Positions 16,942 through 25,063 of a stretch of 64,000 nt of DNA are shown in pieces. Source of the DNA: Endozoicomonas sp965196975 (lineage in GTDB: Bacteria > Pseudomonadota > Gammaproteobacteria > Pseudomonadales > Endozoicomonadaceae); assembly GCF_965196975.1 (NCBI RefSeq), contig NZ_OZ239981.1, forward strand, positions 434,001 through 498,000, in the 5' to 3' direction. A program made the position numbers and the translations under genes. The notes under the pieces are model-generated. The model was given only the letters and a program-made list of their open reading frames with translations. It made no database searches and had not been told where the DNA came from. The stretch's first letter is position 1, and the number at the start of each line of letters is the position of its first letter.

Positions 16942-18540
16942 GTAACTATTCAGCACCCAGCAAAGGCGTATTGTTGTAATTTCGAACCGCTTTAAGAAGC
17001 GCCTGAAATATGTTCAACCCCTGCTTTTTAGCAGATGATAAATAGCTTCGGATTCGGGTAAACATGGTACCTCCGTCTTCGCTTCTGAAGCAGCCTGAGA
17101 TCTTCTGCTTAAGTTTGGCCATCCTGGCATCACGTTCACTGCCATTGTTATCGAAGGGAATTGAAAAGTCCGACATGAAGCGCAACGTTTCAACCTTAAA
17201 CTCAATAAGCCTTTTGAACAGGTTGTAGGCCTTGGTATTCCTGACCTTCTTACGTCCAAGCACCTGTCGTTGTTTTTCCATATAAGCGGTTTCCTTCGTG
17301 AGAGCCCTTTGAAGGATTTGGTCGTATATCGTCTCAATGCGAAGCTGTATTGCACCAGGCATTTGAGTCAGACCGGCTGCTTTGTATTTCTTGCAGAAGT
17401 GCCAGGAGAGCGTAAGCAATTTCATCAGCCGCAGAGCCAGCTTATTCGCATCCCTATCGACAACTCCCTGAAGCTCTCTCAGATGATGGGCATTACAAAG
17501 CACATGCACTGCCGCATAGGCAAAGTAGGACTTCCAATGATCGTGAACCAGAATGCCTGCAAAAGTCAGCAGGATGCCCATTGCATCCATTGCTTCACAA
17601 CCTCGCCTTTCTGAGAGGTAGTAAAGCGTCCATTGGTCATCTCGCATAATGTGTAACCACCACAGTGAACCGTCAACCCGCATGCCAGTTTCATCCGCTC
17701 CTGCAACCGGACTTTCTTGTAAAGCATCGCGGATACTCTGCTCAGTAGAGGCCAGGTTCTCATGGGTATAGGCAACAAAATTGGCAACAGAGCCTGCGCT
17801 GACACTCATGCAATAAATAGTATTGAAATACTCAGACACCCGGTGATATGGGATGAAGTGATACTGGTTTAAATGAACAGCCATTGCCTGAGTCACTTCT
17901 CCGTATTGAGCAGCGGCTTTCACTCCTTGGGGAAACTCAGCGGTGTTCCGTTTACCACAAGGACATACTTTAACGTCTGCCCAGTACGCGGTAACTTCAA
18001 ATTCTCCGGGTCTACCTGGATCAAAAACCTGTCGCTCAATGTATTTGGTGGGTTTAATATCGATAAGCGAAGACTGGCAACAGCAACATTTTTCAACCTT
18101 CAGATGCCTGACATAATCGGGTAAGGCGACACGTCTCAAACAAGAGCCTTGATGACCTTTCTGGCCACCTGGTTTATTGCCTGAAGATGGTCTAAGGCTT
18201 TTGGGGTTCGGTGTTTCCTGTGAGGAGCAGGGGGCTTCTTTGGAAGATGTATCACCTTTATCACTCCCTTTTTTACTGGGCTTTTGATAACCATCTGACG
18301 ATGGTGGCTTACTACTGTTTTGACTGTTTTTATTAACCCTTTCTTCCAGTTCGCTGCAACGTTCCCGTAAAAGCGCATTCTCGGTCCGAAGCTCTTCATT
18401 CTCTTTAAGGAGAGCTTCGGTAAACGGAGTAGCTGGGAAGTCTGGTTCCATACTGGAGATTTGTTAGAAAAATTGAGTATAAGATGATGGTCGAAAAATC
18501 AGAAAATTCCAGATTTATATGAAGGGTGCTGAATAGTTAC
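16942..18540 (-). mobile_element. IS66-type element, copy 1 (1,599 bp, no target duplication)
   Basis: Perfect 17-bp terminal inverted repeats starting GTAACTATTCAGCACCC bound the element. The 8 bases outside the left end (AATGAAAA) and the right end (AATTGTCT) do not match, unlike the two other copies in this window. It carries a single transposase gene, with no TnpA/TnpB homologues, as in the ISBst12-like subgroup. Confidence 0.9.
16946..18451 (-). CDS. IS66-type transposase (TnpC-like)
   Basis: This is a 501-aa transposase. The N-terminus is a leucine-zipper-like helix (LLKENEELRTENALLRE) followed by the SKPPSSDG linker and a Cys-rich zinc-finger region (KCCCCQSS, CPCGKR). The catalytic core includes GADETGMRVDG (first Asp), HDHWKSYF (second Asp) and NGSERDARM (Glu). 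The protein is identical to that of the copy at 20613. The stop codon lies in the terminal inverted repeat. It is intact and probably functional. Confidence 0.93.
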   Translation of the reverse strand: MEPDFPATPFTEALLKENEELRTENALLRERCSELEERVNKNSQNSSKPPSSDGYQKPSKKGSDKGDTSSKEAPCSSQETPNPKSLRPSSGNKPGGQKGHQGSCLRRVALPDYVRHLKVEKCCCCQSSLIDIKPTKYIERQVFDPGRPGEFEVTAYWADVKVCPCGKRNTAEFPQGVKAAAQYGEVTQAMAVHLNQYHFIPYHRVSEYFNTIYCMSVSAGSVANFVAYTHENLASTEQSIRDALQESPVAGADETGMRVDGSLWWLHIMRDDQWTLYYLSERRGCEAMDAMGILLTFAGILVHDHWKSYFAYAAVHVLCNAHHLRELQGVVDRDANKLALRLMKLLTLSWHFCKKYKAAGLTQMPGAIQLRIETIYDQILQRALTKETAYMEKQRQVLGRKKVRNTKAYNLFKRLIEFKVETLRFMSDFSIPFDNNGSERDARMAKLKQKISGCFRSEDGGTMFTRIRSYLSSAKKQGLNIFQALLKAVRNYNNTPLLGAE

Positions 18541-18751
18541 AATTGTCTTATGAGTGCTGTGCTTTGGAGACAGATGTTAACGAGAAATAGGCGGGGAAAC
18601 CAGAACAATAGCTTCAGGTTTACAGATTCATGAAATCGGTAAACCATCTCTGCTTGTCACTGCTTCTGGGTGATATTTAGTTTACTATGGGAAGGATTGT
18701 GAATTATTCCTGTTACCGTAATTTGTCGTATAAGTAGAGAGGTGCTGGCTG

Positions 18752-20182
18752 ATGGATAAAATCAAGAATAAATCATTGCTCAGTATTCTGTGTGAACCTG
18801 GAGATCATGCTCTGGCCGTTGATAACCCTGCTGATGGTACGGTGGTGGGTTATATCCCTGTGCAGTCTGAGTCAGAGATCGACGAATGTATTGAAAAGTC
18901 ACGCCTGGCTCAGAAGGCCTGGCAGAAAAGACCCGCAAAAGAGCGCTCAACTCTCCTGTACCGATGGTATGAACTGGTGATGGAGAATCAGGCCGACCTG
19001 GCTCGGTTGATGACCCTTGAGCAGGGCAAACCATTGTCTGAGTCTATGGGGGAAGTGGCCTATGGTGCGTCTTTTATTCAGTGGTTTTCTGAAGAAGGCA
19101 AGCGCGCCTATGGCACGACGATTCCCGGGCATACGGAGGATCGGCGGCTGATGACCATCAAGCAGCCTGTCGGTGTGGCCGCAGCCATCACGCCCTGGAA
19201 CTTCCCTATTGCCATGATTACCCGTAAGGCAGCGCCTGCACTGGCTGCCGGCTGCAGCTTTATTGTCAAGCCTGCCAATCAAACGCCGCTCTCTGCTTAC
19301 GCGGTTGTTGAGCTGGCCAGACAGGCAGGTATTCCTGAAGCTGTGTTGCAGGTTGTTGTTCATCATTCGCCGGAAACGGTCGGTGATCTCTTTACCCACC
19401 ACCCCACGATCAGAAAGTTGTCGTTTACGGGTTCTACCCGTGTCGGGCGGCATTTGATCGCACAATCTGCAGAAACCATTAAGAATACTTCGATGGAGCT
19501 GGGTGGAAATGCCCCGTTTATCGTCTTTGACGATGCGGACATCGATCAGGCCGTTCAGGGGGCAATGGCTTCAAAGTTTCGTAATGCCGGGCAAACCTGT
19601 GTCTGTGCTAACCGGTTTTATGTGCATGATGGTATTTATGATCAATTTGTCAGCCAGTTTATTGAGGCAGTGAAAGGTCTGAAGGTTGGTAATGGCCTGG
19701 AGGACGGCGTCCAGATTGGCCCGGTTATTGATTCACTGGCAAAAGAGCGGATTCTTGAGAAAGTTAACCTCGCCGTAGAGCAGGGAGCGACAGTCGCAAC
19801 CGGTGGTAAAGCTTTGAATGGTTGTTTTGTTGAGCCGACGGTTCTGACCGATGTTCAGCACTCCATGAGCTTTATCCAGGAAGAGTTGTTTGGTCCGGTT
19901 GCCCCAATAGTACGCTTCAGTACTGATGAAGAGCTGATTCAGCAGGCCAATGATACGATTTATGGTCTGGCAGCTTATTTTTACAGCCGGGATATTAACC
20001 GTATCTGGAAGGTGGCCGAGTCTCTGGAATATGGCATGGTAGGCATTAATGAAGGCATTATTTCCACAGAGCTGGCACCTTTCGGAGGGGTTAAACAGTC
20101 TGGATTTGGCCGGGAAGGTGGACAGGAAGGCCTGGAAGAGTATCTGGAGACTAAGTATCTCTGTTTTGGCAATGTTAACTAA
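18752..20182 (+). CDS. gabD: Succinate-semialdehyde dehydrogenase-like aldehyde dehydrogenase
   Basis: This 476-aa NAD(P)+-dependent aldehyde dehydrogenase closely resembles GabD. ITPWNFP and FTGSTRVGR bind cofactor, Glu249 in MELGGN is the general base, and Cys283 in GQTCVCANR is the catalytic thiol (the second Cys two residues on is typical of GabD). The C-terminal GREGGQEGLEEYLETKY motif is also family-typical. In E. coli GabD oxidises succinic semialdehyde to succinate. Here, next to steroid genes, it might instead act on a side-chain aldehyde. The function in 4-aminobutyrate catabolism cannot be confirmed because no GABA transaminase is nearby. A terminator hairpin follows immediately. 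Confidence 0.87.
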   Translation: MDKIKNKSLLSILCEPGDHALAVDNPADGTVVGYIPVQSESEIDECIEKSRLAQKAWQKRPAKERSTLLYRWYELVMENQADLARLMTLEQGKPLSESMGEVAYGASFIQWFSEEGKRAYGTTIPGHTEDRRLMTIKQPVGVAAAITPWNFPIAMITRKAAPALAAGCSFIVKPANQTPLSAYAVVELARQAGIPEAVLQVVVHHSPETVGDLFTHHPTIRKLSFTGSTRVGRHLIAQSAETIKNTSMELGGNAPFIVFDDADIDQAVQGAMASKFRNAGQTCVCANRFYVHDGIYDQFVSQFIEAVKGLKVGNGLEDGVQIGPVIDSLAKERILEKVNLAVEQGATVATGGKALNGCFVEPTVLTDVQHSMSFIQEELFGPVAPIVRFSTDEELIQQANDTIYGLAAYFYSRDINRIWKVAESLEYGMVGINEGIISTELAPFGGVKQSGFGREGGQEGLEEYLETKYLCFGNVN

Positions 20183-20192
20183 TTACAAAAAA

Positions 20193-20212
20193 GCACCTCT
20201 TTCATGAGGTGC
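20193..20212 (+). terminator. Terminator after the aldehyde dehydrogenase
   Basis: GCACCTC (20193-20199) pairs with GAGGTGC (20206-20212) with a 6-nt loop, preceded by an A-run and 10 bp after the stop codon. Confidence 0.6.
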
Positions 20213-20515
20213 GTTCATCTTGCGTCGGTTTTAACTCTCTGATTTTTATAAAAGATATGTAACTATTCAGCACCCAGCAAAGGCGTATTGTTGTAATTTC
20301 GAACCGCTTTAAGAAGCGCCTGAAATATGTTCAACCCCTGCTTTTTAGCAGATGATAAATAGCTTCGGATTCGGGTAAACATGGTACCTCCGTCTTCGCT
20401 TCTGAAGCAGCCTGAGATCTTCTGCTTAAGTTTGGCCATCCTGGCATCACGTTCACTGCCATTGTTATCGAAGGGAATTGAAAAGTCCGACATGAAGCGC
20501 AACGTTTCAACCTTA

Positions 20516-20523
20516 AACTCAAT
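20516..20523. repeat. 8-bp target duplication, left copy of the inner IS66 insertion
   Basis: AACTCAAT here is repeated at 22123-22130 directly after the inner element. In the uninterrupted copy (around 17209) it occurs once. Confidence 0.95.
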
Positions 20524-22122
20524 GTAACTATTCAGCACCCTTCATATAAATCTGGAATTTTCTGATTTTTCGACCATCATCTTATACTCAATTTTTCTAA
20601 CAAATCTCCAGTATGGAACCAGACTTCCCAGCTACTCCGTTTACCGAAGCTCTCCTTAAAGAGAATGAAGAGCTTCGGACCGAGAATGCGCTTTTACGGG
20701 AACGTTGCAGCGAACTGGAAGAAAGGGTTAATAAAAACAGTCAAAACAGTAGTAAGCCACCATCGTCAGATGGTTATCAAAAGCCCAGTAAAAAAGGGAG
20801 TGATAAAGGTGATACATCTTCCAAAGAAGCCCCCTGCTCCTCACAGGAAACACCGAACCCCAAAAGCCTTAGACCATCTTCAGGCAATAAACCAGGTGGC
20901 CAGAAAGGTCATCAAGGCTCTTGTTTGAGACGTGTCGCCTTACCCGATTATGTCAGGCATCTGAAGGTTGAAAAATGTTGCTGTTGCCAGTCTTCGCTTA
21001 TCGATATTAAACCCACCAAATACATTGAGCGACAGGTTTTTGATCCAGGTAGACCCGGAGAATTTGAAGTTACCGCGTACTGGGCAGACGTTAAAGTATG
21101 TCCTTGTGGTAAACGGAACACCGCTGAGTTTCCCCAAGGAGTGAAAGCCGCTGCTCAATACGGAGAAGTGACTCAGGCAATGGCTGTTCATTTAAACCAG
21201 TATCACTTCATCCCATATCACCGGGTGTCTGAGTATTTCAATACTATTTATTGCATGAGTGTCAGCGCAGGCTCTGTTGCCAATTTTGTTGCCTATACCC
21301 ATGAGAACCTGGCCTCTACTGAGCAGAGTATCCGCGATGCTTTACAAGAAAGTCCGGTTGCAGGAGCGGATGAAACTGGCATGCGGGTTGACGGTTCACT
21401 GTGGTGGTTACACATTATGCGAGATGACCAATGGACGCTTTACTACCTCTCAGAAAGGCGAGGTTGTGAAGCAATGGATGCAATGGGCATCCTGCTGACT
21501 TTTGCAGGCATTCTGGTTCACGATCATTGGAAGTCCTACTTTGCCTATGCGGCAGTGCATGTGCTTTGTAATGCCCATCATCTGAGAGAGCTTCAGGGAG
21601 TTGTCGATAGGGATGCGAATAAGCTGGCTCTGCGGCTGATGAAATTGCTTACGCTCTCCTGGCACTTCTGCAAGAAATACAAAGCAGCCGGTCTGACTCA
21701 AATGCCTGGTGCAATACAGCTTCGCATTGAGACGATATACGACCAAATCCTTCAAAGGGCTCTCACGAAGGAAACCGCTTATATGGAAAAACAACGACAG
21801 GTGCTTGGACGTAAGAAGGTCAGGAATACCAAGGCCTACAACCTGTTCAAAAGGCTTATTGAGTTTAAGGTTGAAACGTTGCGCTTCATGTCGGACTTTT
21901 CAATTCCCTTCGATAACAATGGCAGTGAACGTGATGCCAGGATGGCCAAACTTAAGCAGAAGATCTCAGGCTGCTTCAGAAGCGAAGACGGAGGTACCAT
22001 GTTTACCCGAATCCGAAGCTATTTATCATCTGCTAAAAAGCAGGGGTTGAACATATTTCAGGCGCTTCTTAAAGCGGTTCGAAATTACAACAATACGCCT
22101 TTGCTGGGTGCTGAATAGTTAC
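20524..22122 (+). mobile_element. IS66-type element, inner copy (1,599 bp, intact)
   Basis: It has the same perfect 17-bp terminal repeats and the same length as copy 1 but is inserted in the opposite orientation into the outer copy. The perfect 8-bp duplication AACTCAAT on both sides proves that it arrived by transposition after the outer element. Confidence 0.97.
20613..22118 (+). CDS. IS66-type transposase (TnpC-like), intact
   Basis: The 501-aa protein is identical to the copy encoded at 16946-18451, with leucine-zipper N-terminus, Cys-rich zinc finger and complete catalytic residues (GADETGM, HDHWKSYF, NGSERD). This copy lies within another copy of the same element. Sequence identity among copies points to recent activity. 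Confidence 0.95.
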   Translation: MEPDFPATPFTEALLKENEELRTENALLRERCSELEERVNKNSQNSSKPPSSDGYQKPSKKGSDKGDTSSKEAPCSSQETPNPKSLRPSSGNKPGGQKGHQGSCLRRVALPDYVRHLKVEKCCCCQSSLIDIKPTKYIERQVFDPGRPGEFEVTAYWADVKVCPCGKRNTAEFPQGVKAAAQYGEVTQAMAVHLNQYHFIPYHRVSEYFNTIYCMSVSAGSVANFVAYTHENLASTEQSIRDALQESPVAGADETGMRVDGSLWWLHIMRDDQWTLYYLSERRGCEAMDAMGILLTFAGILVHDHWKSYFAYAAVHVLCNAHHLRELQGVVDRDANKLALRLMKLLTLSWHFCKKYKAAGLTQMPGAIQLRIETIYDQILQRALTKETAYMEKQRQVLGRKKVRNTKAYNLFKRLIEFKVETLRFMSDFSIPFDNNGSERDARMAKLKQKISGCFRSEDGGTMFTRIRSYLSSAKKQGLNIFQALLKAVRNYNNTPLLGAE

Positions 22123-23635
22123 AACTCAATAAGCCTTTTGAACAGGTTGTAGGCCTTGGTATTCCTGACCTTCTTACGTCCAAGCACCTGTCGTTGTTTT
22201 TCCATATAAGCGGTTTCCTTCGTGAGAGCCCTTTGAAGGATTTGGTCGTATATCGTCTCAATGCGAAGCTGTATTGCACCAGGCATTTGAGTCAGACCGG
22301 CTGCTTTGTATTTCTTGCAGAAGTGCCAGGAGAGCGTAAGCAATTTCATCAGCCGCAGAGCCAGCTTATTCGCATCCCTATCGACAACTCCCTGAAGCTC
22401 TCTCAGATGATGGGCATTACAAAGCACATGCACTGCCGCATAGGCAAAGTAGGACTTCCAATGATCGTGAACCAGAATGCCTGCAAAAGTCAGCAGGATG
22501 CCCATTGCATCCATTGCTTCACAACCTCGCCTTTCTGAGAGGTAGTAAAGCGTCCATTGGTCATCTCGCATAATGTGTAACCACCACAGTGAACCGTCAA
22601 CCCGCATGCCAGTTTCATCCGCTCCTGCAACCGGACTTTCTTGTAAAGCATCGCGGATACTCTGCTCAGTAGAGGCCAGGTTCTCATGGGTATAGGCAAC
22701 AAAATTGGCAACAGAGCCTGCGCTGACACTCATGCAATAAATAGTATTGAAATACTCAGACACCCGGTGATATGGGATGAAGTGATACTGGTTTAAATGA
22801 ACAGCCATTGCCTGAGTCACTTCTCCGTATTGAGCAGCGGCTTTCACTCCTTGGGGAAACTCAGCGGTGTTCCGTTTACCACAAGGACATACTTTAACGT
22901 CTGCCCAGTACGCGGTAACTTCAAATTCTCCGGGTCTACCTGGATCAAAAACCTGTCGCTCAATGTATTTGGTGGGTTTAATATCGATAAGCGAAGACTG
23001 GCAACAGCAACATTTTTCAACCTTCAGATGCCTGACATAATCGGGTAAGGCGACACGTCTCAAACAAGAGCCTTGATGACCTTTCTGGCCACCTGGTTTA
23101 TTGCCTGAAGATGGTCTAAGGCTTTTGGGGTTCGGTGTTTCCTGTGAGGAGCAGGGGGCTTCTTTGGAAGATGTATCACCTTTATCACTCCCTTTTTTAC
23201 TGGGCTTTTGATAACCATCTGACGATGGTGGCTTACTACTGTTTTGACTGTTTTTATTAACCCTTTCTTCCAGTTCGCTGCAACGTTCCCGTAAAAGCGC
23301 ATTCTCGGTCCGAAGCTCTTCATTCTCTTTAAGGAGAGCTTCGGTAAACGGAGTAGCTGGGAAGTCTGGTTCCATACTGGAGATTTGTTAGAAAAATTGA
23401 GTATAAGATGATGGTCGAAAAATCAGAAAATTCCAGATTTATATGAAGGGTGCTGAATAGTTACAAAGATATTTCTCAGGATGTTCCAGAGGAGTGGGAA
23501 CCCTTTGGCTTTAAGAGTGCCAGCCGAATGTTCATTTATCTTGTACGGATGTCTATTTTTTTATCTGATTAAGGAACTTGAGGAATGCGGATGGGTCAAA
23601 ACGTGGAATAAATAACTTAATAGAGGGAACTCACA

Positions 23636-24706
23636 GTGCAAGCAGCTTTCGATACCGTTTTTCCACCAGAAAGACCTCCTTTGGGGTTCTGTAACCTGCC
23701 ATTAATAGCATTATGGGCGACTCGGAAAGTTGCCTGTACTGTTGGCTCAGCCACTTATCATGCTTGTGCTTTTGTCTGCAATAAAATTAATACCTGCCTT
23801 TTTGCGCGCAATACTCGTGAAGAGCCAGTGGTTCGTCCACGTGTAAACCCCAATGCTGCGGGTCTTCAAAGATTTCAGGATGTTAATGAGGATGAAGCGC
23901 TTAGGCGCGTTTTGGCAAACTCAACTCCAACTTCTGGGAGGACTGTAAATTCTGATCAGCCAGCGCGTCCTCAAATCGATTTTAATCTCAGGCTTAACAT
24001 TAACGACCACATTGTAACCGAGCAATTGCGGCAGGGGAATGAAATAGGCTTTACGGTTGAGCAAGTAGCCATAAACGTTACAGAGGCTAATGGTTTGGGG
24101 CTCAGTCAACAAGAAAAATCAGATATCAATGGTCCTGAATTTTCCCGATTCCTTGAAACCTGGACTGTTTCGACGAGGACATTTTTTGATATTCGCTCTC
24201 GCGATGAAGAAGCCTTACTTGGTCTGGTCCGTGATTTTAGAACTCATATGGTTCCAGTGATGGAGGAAAGGCAAGCTGAAGAGCGTAGGCTGCAGTTAGA
24301 ACGTGAACATGCGCAGCAACTTATCAGAGACGCCCAAGAAAACGCTCGAAGAGAGGCCGAAAACGCTCGAAGAGAGGCCGAAAACGCTTTAAGAGTGGCT
24401 TCTGAGAGAGTAAAAGATGATGTTCCCCCTGATACTCCGGGAGCAGTGGAAATTCACTTTCAAATTTCGGGTGGTACCGCTCCAAATCTGCTGCCTGCAC
24501 GTTACTTTTTGCCTACGCATACTGCGGCTGACGTGGTGAACTACATTCATAGCAAAAATTTCCCACCAACAGAGTGGGATATATTTAACGGGTTCCCTCG
24601 TGTGCCTTTCACTGGAGATAATCTCTCCATGAGCCTTGAGGCATTGCAATTAAATGGTAAGTTCAGATTAAACGTGCGGTTAAAGGAAGAGTTCAGAGAG
24701 AAATAA
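23636..24706 (+). CDS. Eukaryotic-like UBX-domain protein, candidate host-directed effector
   Basis: This is a 356-aa protein starting at GTG 23636, with a good GAGGGA ribosome-binding site 7 nt upstream. Residues 1 to about 55 are hydrophobic and Cys-rich (CNLPLIALWATRKVACTVGS). The middle is unassigned. Residues about 209-262 are a charged coiled coil (EERRLQLEREHAQQL) including a 21-bp tandem duplication. The C-terminal 86 residues (271-356) read like a eukaryotic UBX domain: a VEIHFQISGG strand, ARYFLPTHTAADVVNYI, NFPPTEWDIFNGFPRVPF, then DNLSMSLEALQL. The Phe320-Pro-Arg322 loop is the p97/VCP-binding signature, and the acidic coiled coil followed by VPPDTPGAV mirrors FAF1/UBXD8-type proteins. 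A role in engaging host p97 is inferred. No classical signal peptide is evident; a type III or other secretion route is unknown. Confidence 0.75.
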   Translation: MQAAFDTVFPPERPPLGFCNLPLIALWATRKVACTVGSATYHACAFVCNKINTCLFARNTREEPVVRPRVNPNAAGLQRFQDVNEDEALRRVLANSTPTSGRTVNSDQPARPQIDFNLRLNINDHIVTEQLRQGNEIGFTVEQVAINVTEANGLGLSQQEKSDINGPEFSRFLETWTVSTRTFFDIRSRDEEALLGLVRDFRTHMVPVMEERQAEERRLQLEREHAQQLIRDAQENARREAENARREAENALRVASERVKDDVPPDTPGAVEIHFQISGGTAPNLLPARYFLPTHTAADVVNYIHSKNFPPTEWDIFNGFPRVPFTGDNLSMSLEALQLNGKFRLNVRLKEEFREK

Positions 24707-24753
24707 GCAATAGAGAGTATCAAATTTTTCAGTACTCTCGGTGCTTATTTTTG
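24701..24753 (+). terminator. Terminator after the UBX gene
   Basis: Outer arms AAATAAGCA (24701-24709) and TGCTTATTT (24742-24750) enclose an inner stem GAGAGTA/TACTCTC (24713-24719 and 24733-24739), ending in a T-run. The stop codon lies in the first arm. Confidence 0.7.
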
Positions 24754-24840
24754 AAAAGAAGTATTTCTCTGTTAAACAAAAAACTGACCTTTTAAGCGAA
24801 AAAACCAGAGTCTTTCATTAATCCCTCTGCTATTACTTAT

Positions 24841-24877
24841 TCAACCAAAACGTGAAAAAAATTCACGTTTTGGTTGA
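24841..24877. repeat. Perfect 16-bp inverted repeat
   Basis: The arms at 24841-24856 and 24862-24877 are exact reverse complements with an A5 loop, core AACCAAAACGTGAA. It lies in the 357-bp gap between the UBX gene and the GH2 gene. It could be a second terminator or an operator. The rest of the gap shows no gene. Confidence 0.6.
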
Positions 24878-25063
24878 TCTCGTTGCTTTTATCCCTGATA
24901 TTAAAGCCCTGTTCAATAAGAGCTTCGAGCTTTAACGAGCACTCGGCTCTAATAGTGTGGGTTCGTACTGACCGACGTTGTTTACTTCAACTGAAGTGGA
25001 TGGTCAAAAGGTATGTCCGTCAGTGGACAGGTAATAAGAATAAATCCAAGGCAGGTTTGTACC

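Larger units (their letters stand above)
20263..23375 (-). pseudogene. IS66-type transposase gene split by the inner copy
   Basis: The 5' part (23375 down to about 22119) encodes the first 417 residues of the 501-aa transposase, identical to the other copies, then runs into the inner element and stops (FKRLIEL). The 3' part (from about 20523 down to 20263) encodes the C-terminal region with the NGSERDARM catalytic Glu motif. The catalytic triad is thus divided between two fragments and this copy cannot make active transposase. Confidence 0.93.
20259..23464 (-). mobile_element. IS66-type element, outer copy interrupted by a second copy
   Basis: The outer element has the same 17-bp ends as copy 1 (20259-20275 and 23448-23464) and is flanked by a perfect 8-bp duplication AAAGATAT (20251-20258 and 23465-23472). 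Subtracting the inner element and its 8-bp duplication leaves 1,599 bp, the full length. Confidence 0.95.

Noticed and set aside
23465..23570. Open frame after the IS66 unit ending EEWEPFGFKSASRMFIY, possibly the tail of a broken gene
   Set aside because: The frame extends left across the element junction only into the aldehyde dehydrogenase terminator, with no start or recognisable domain. It may be a chance open frame.
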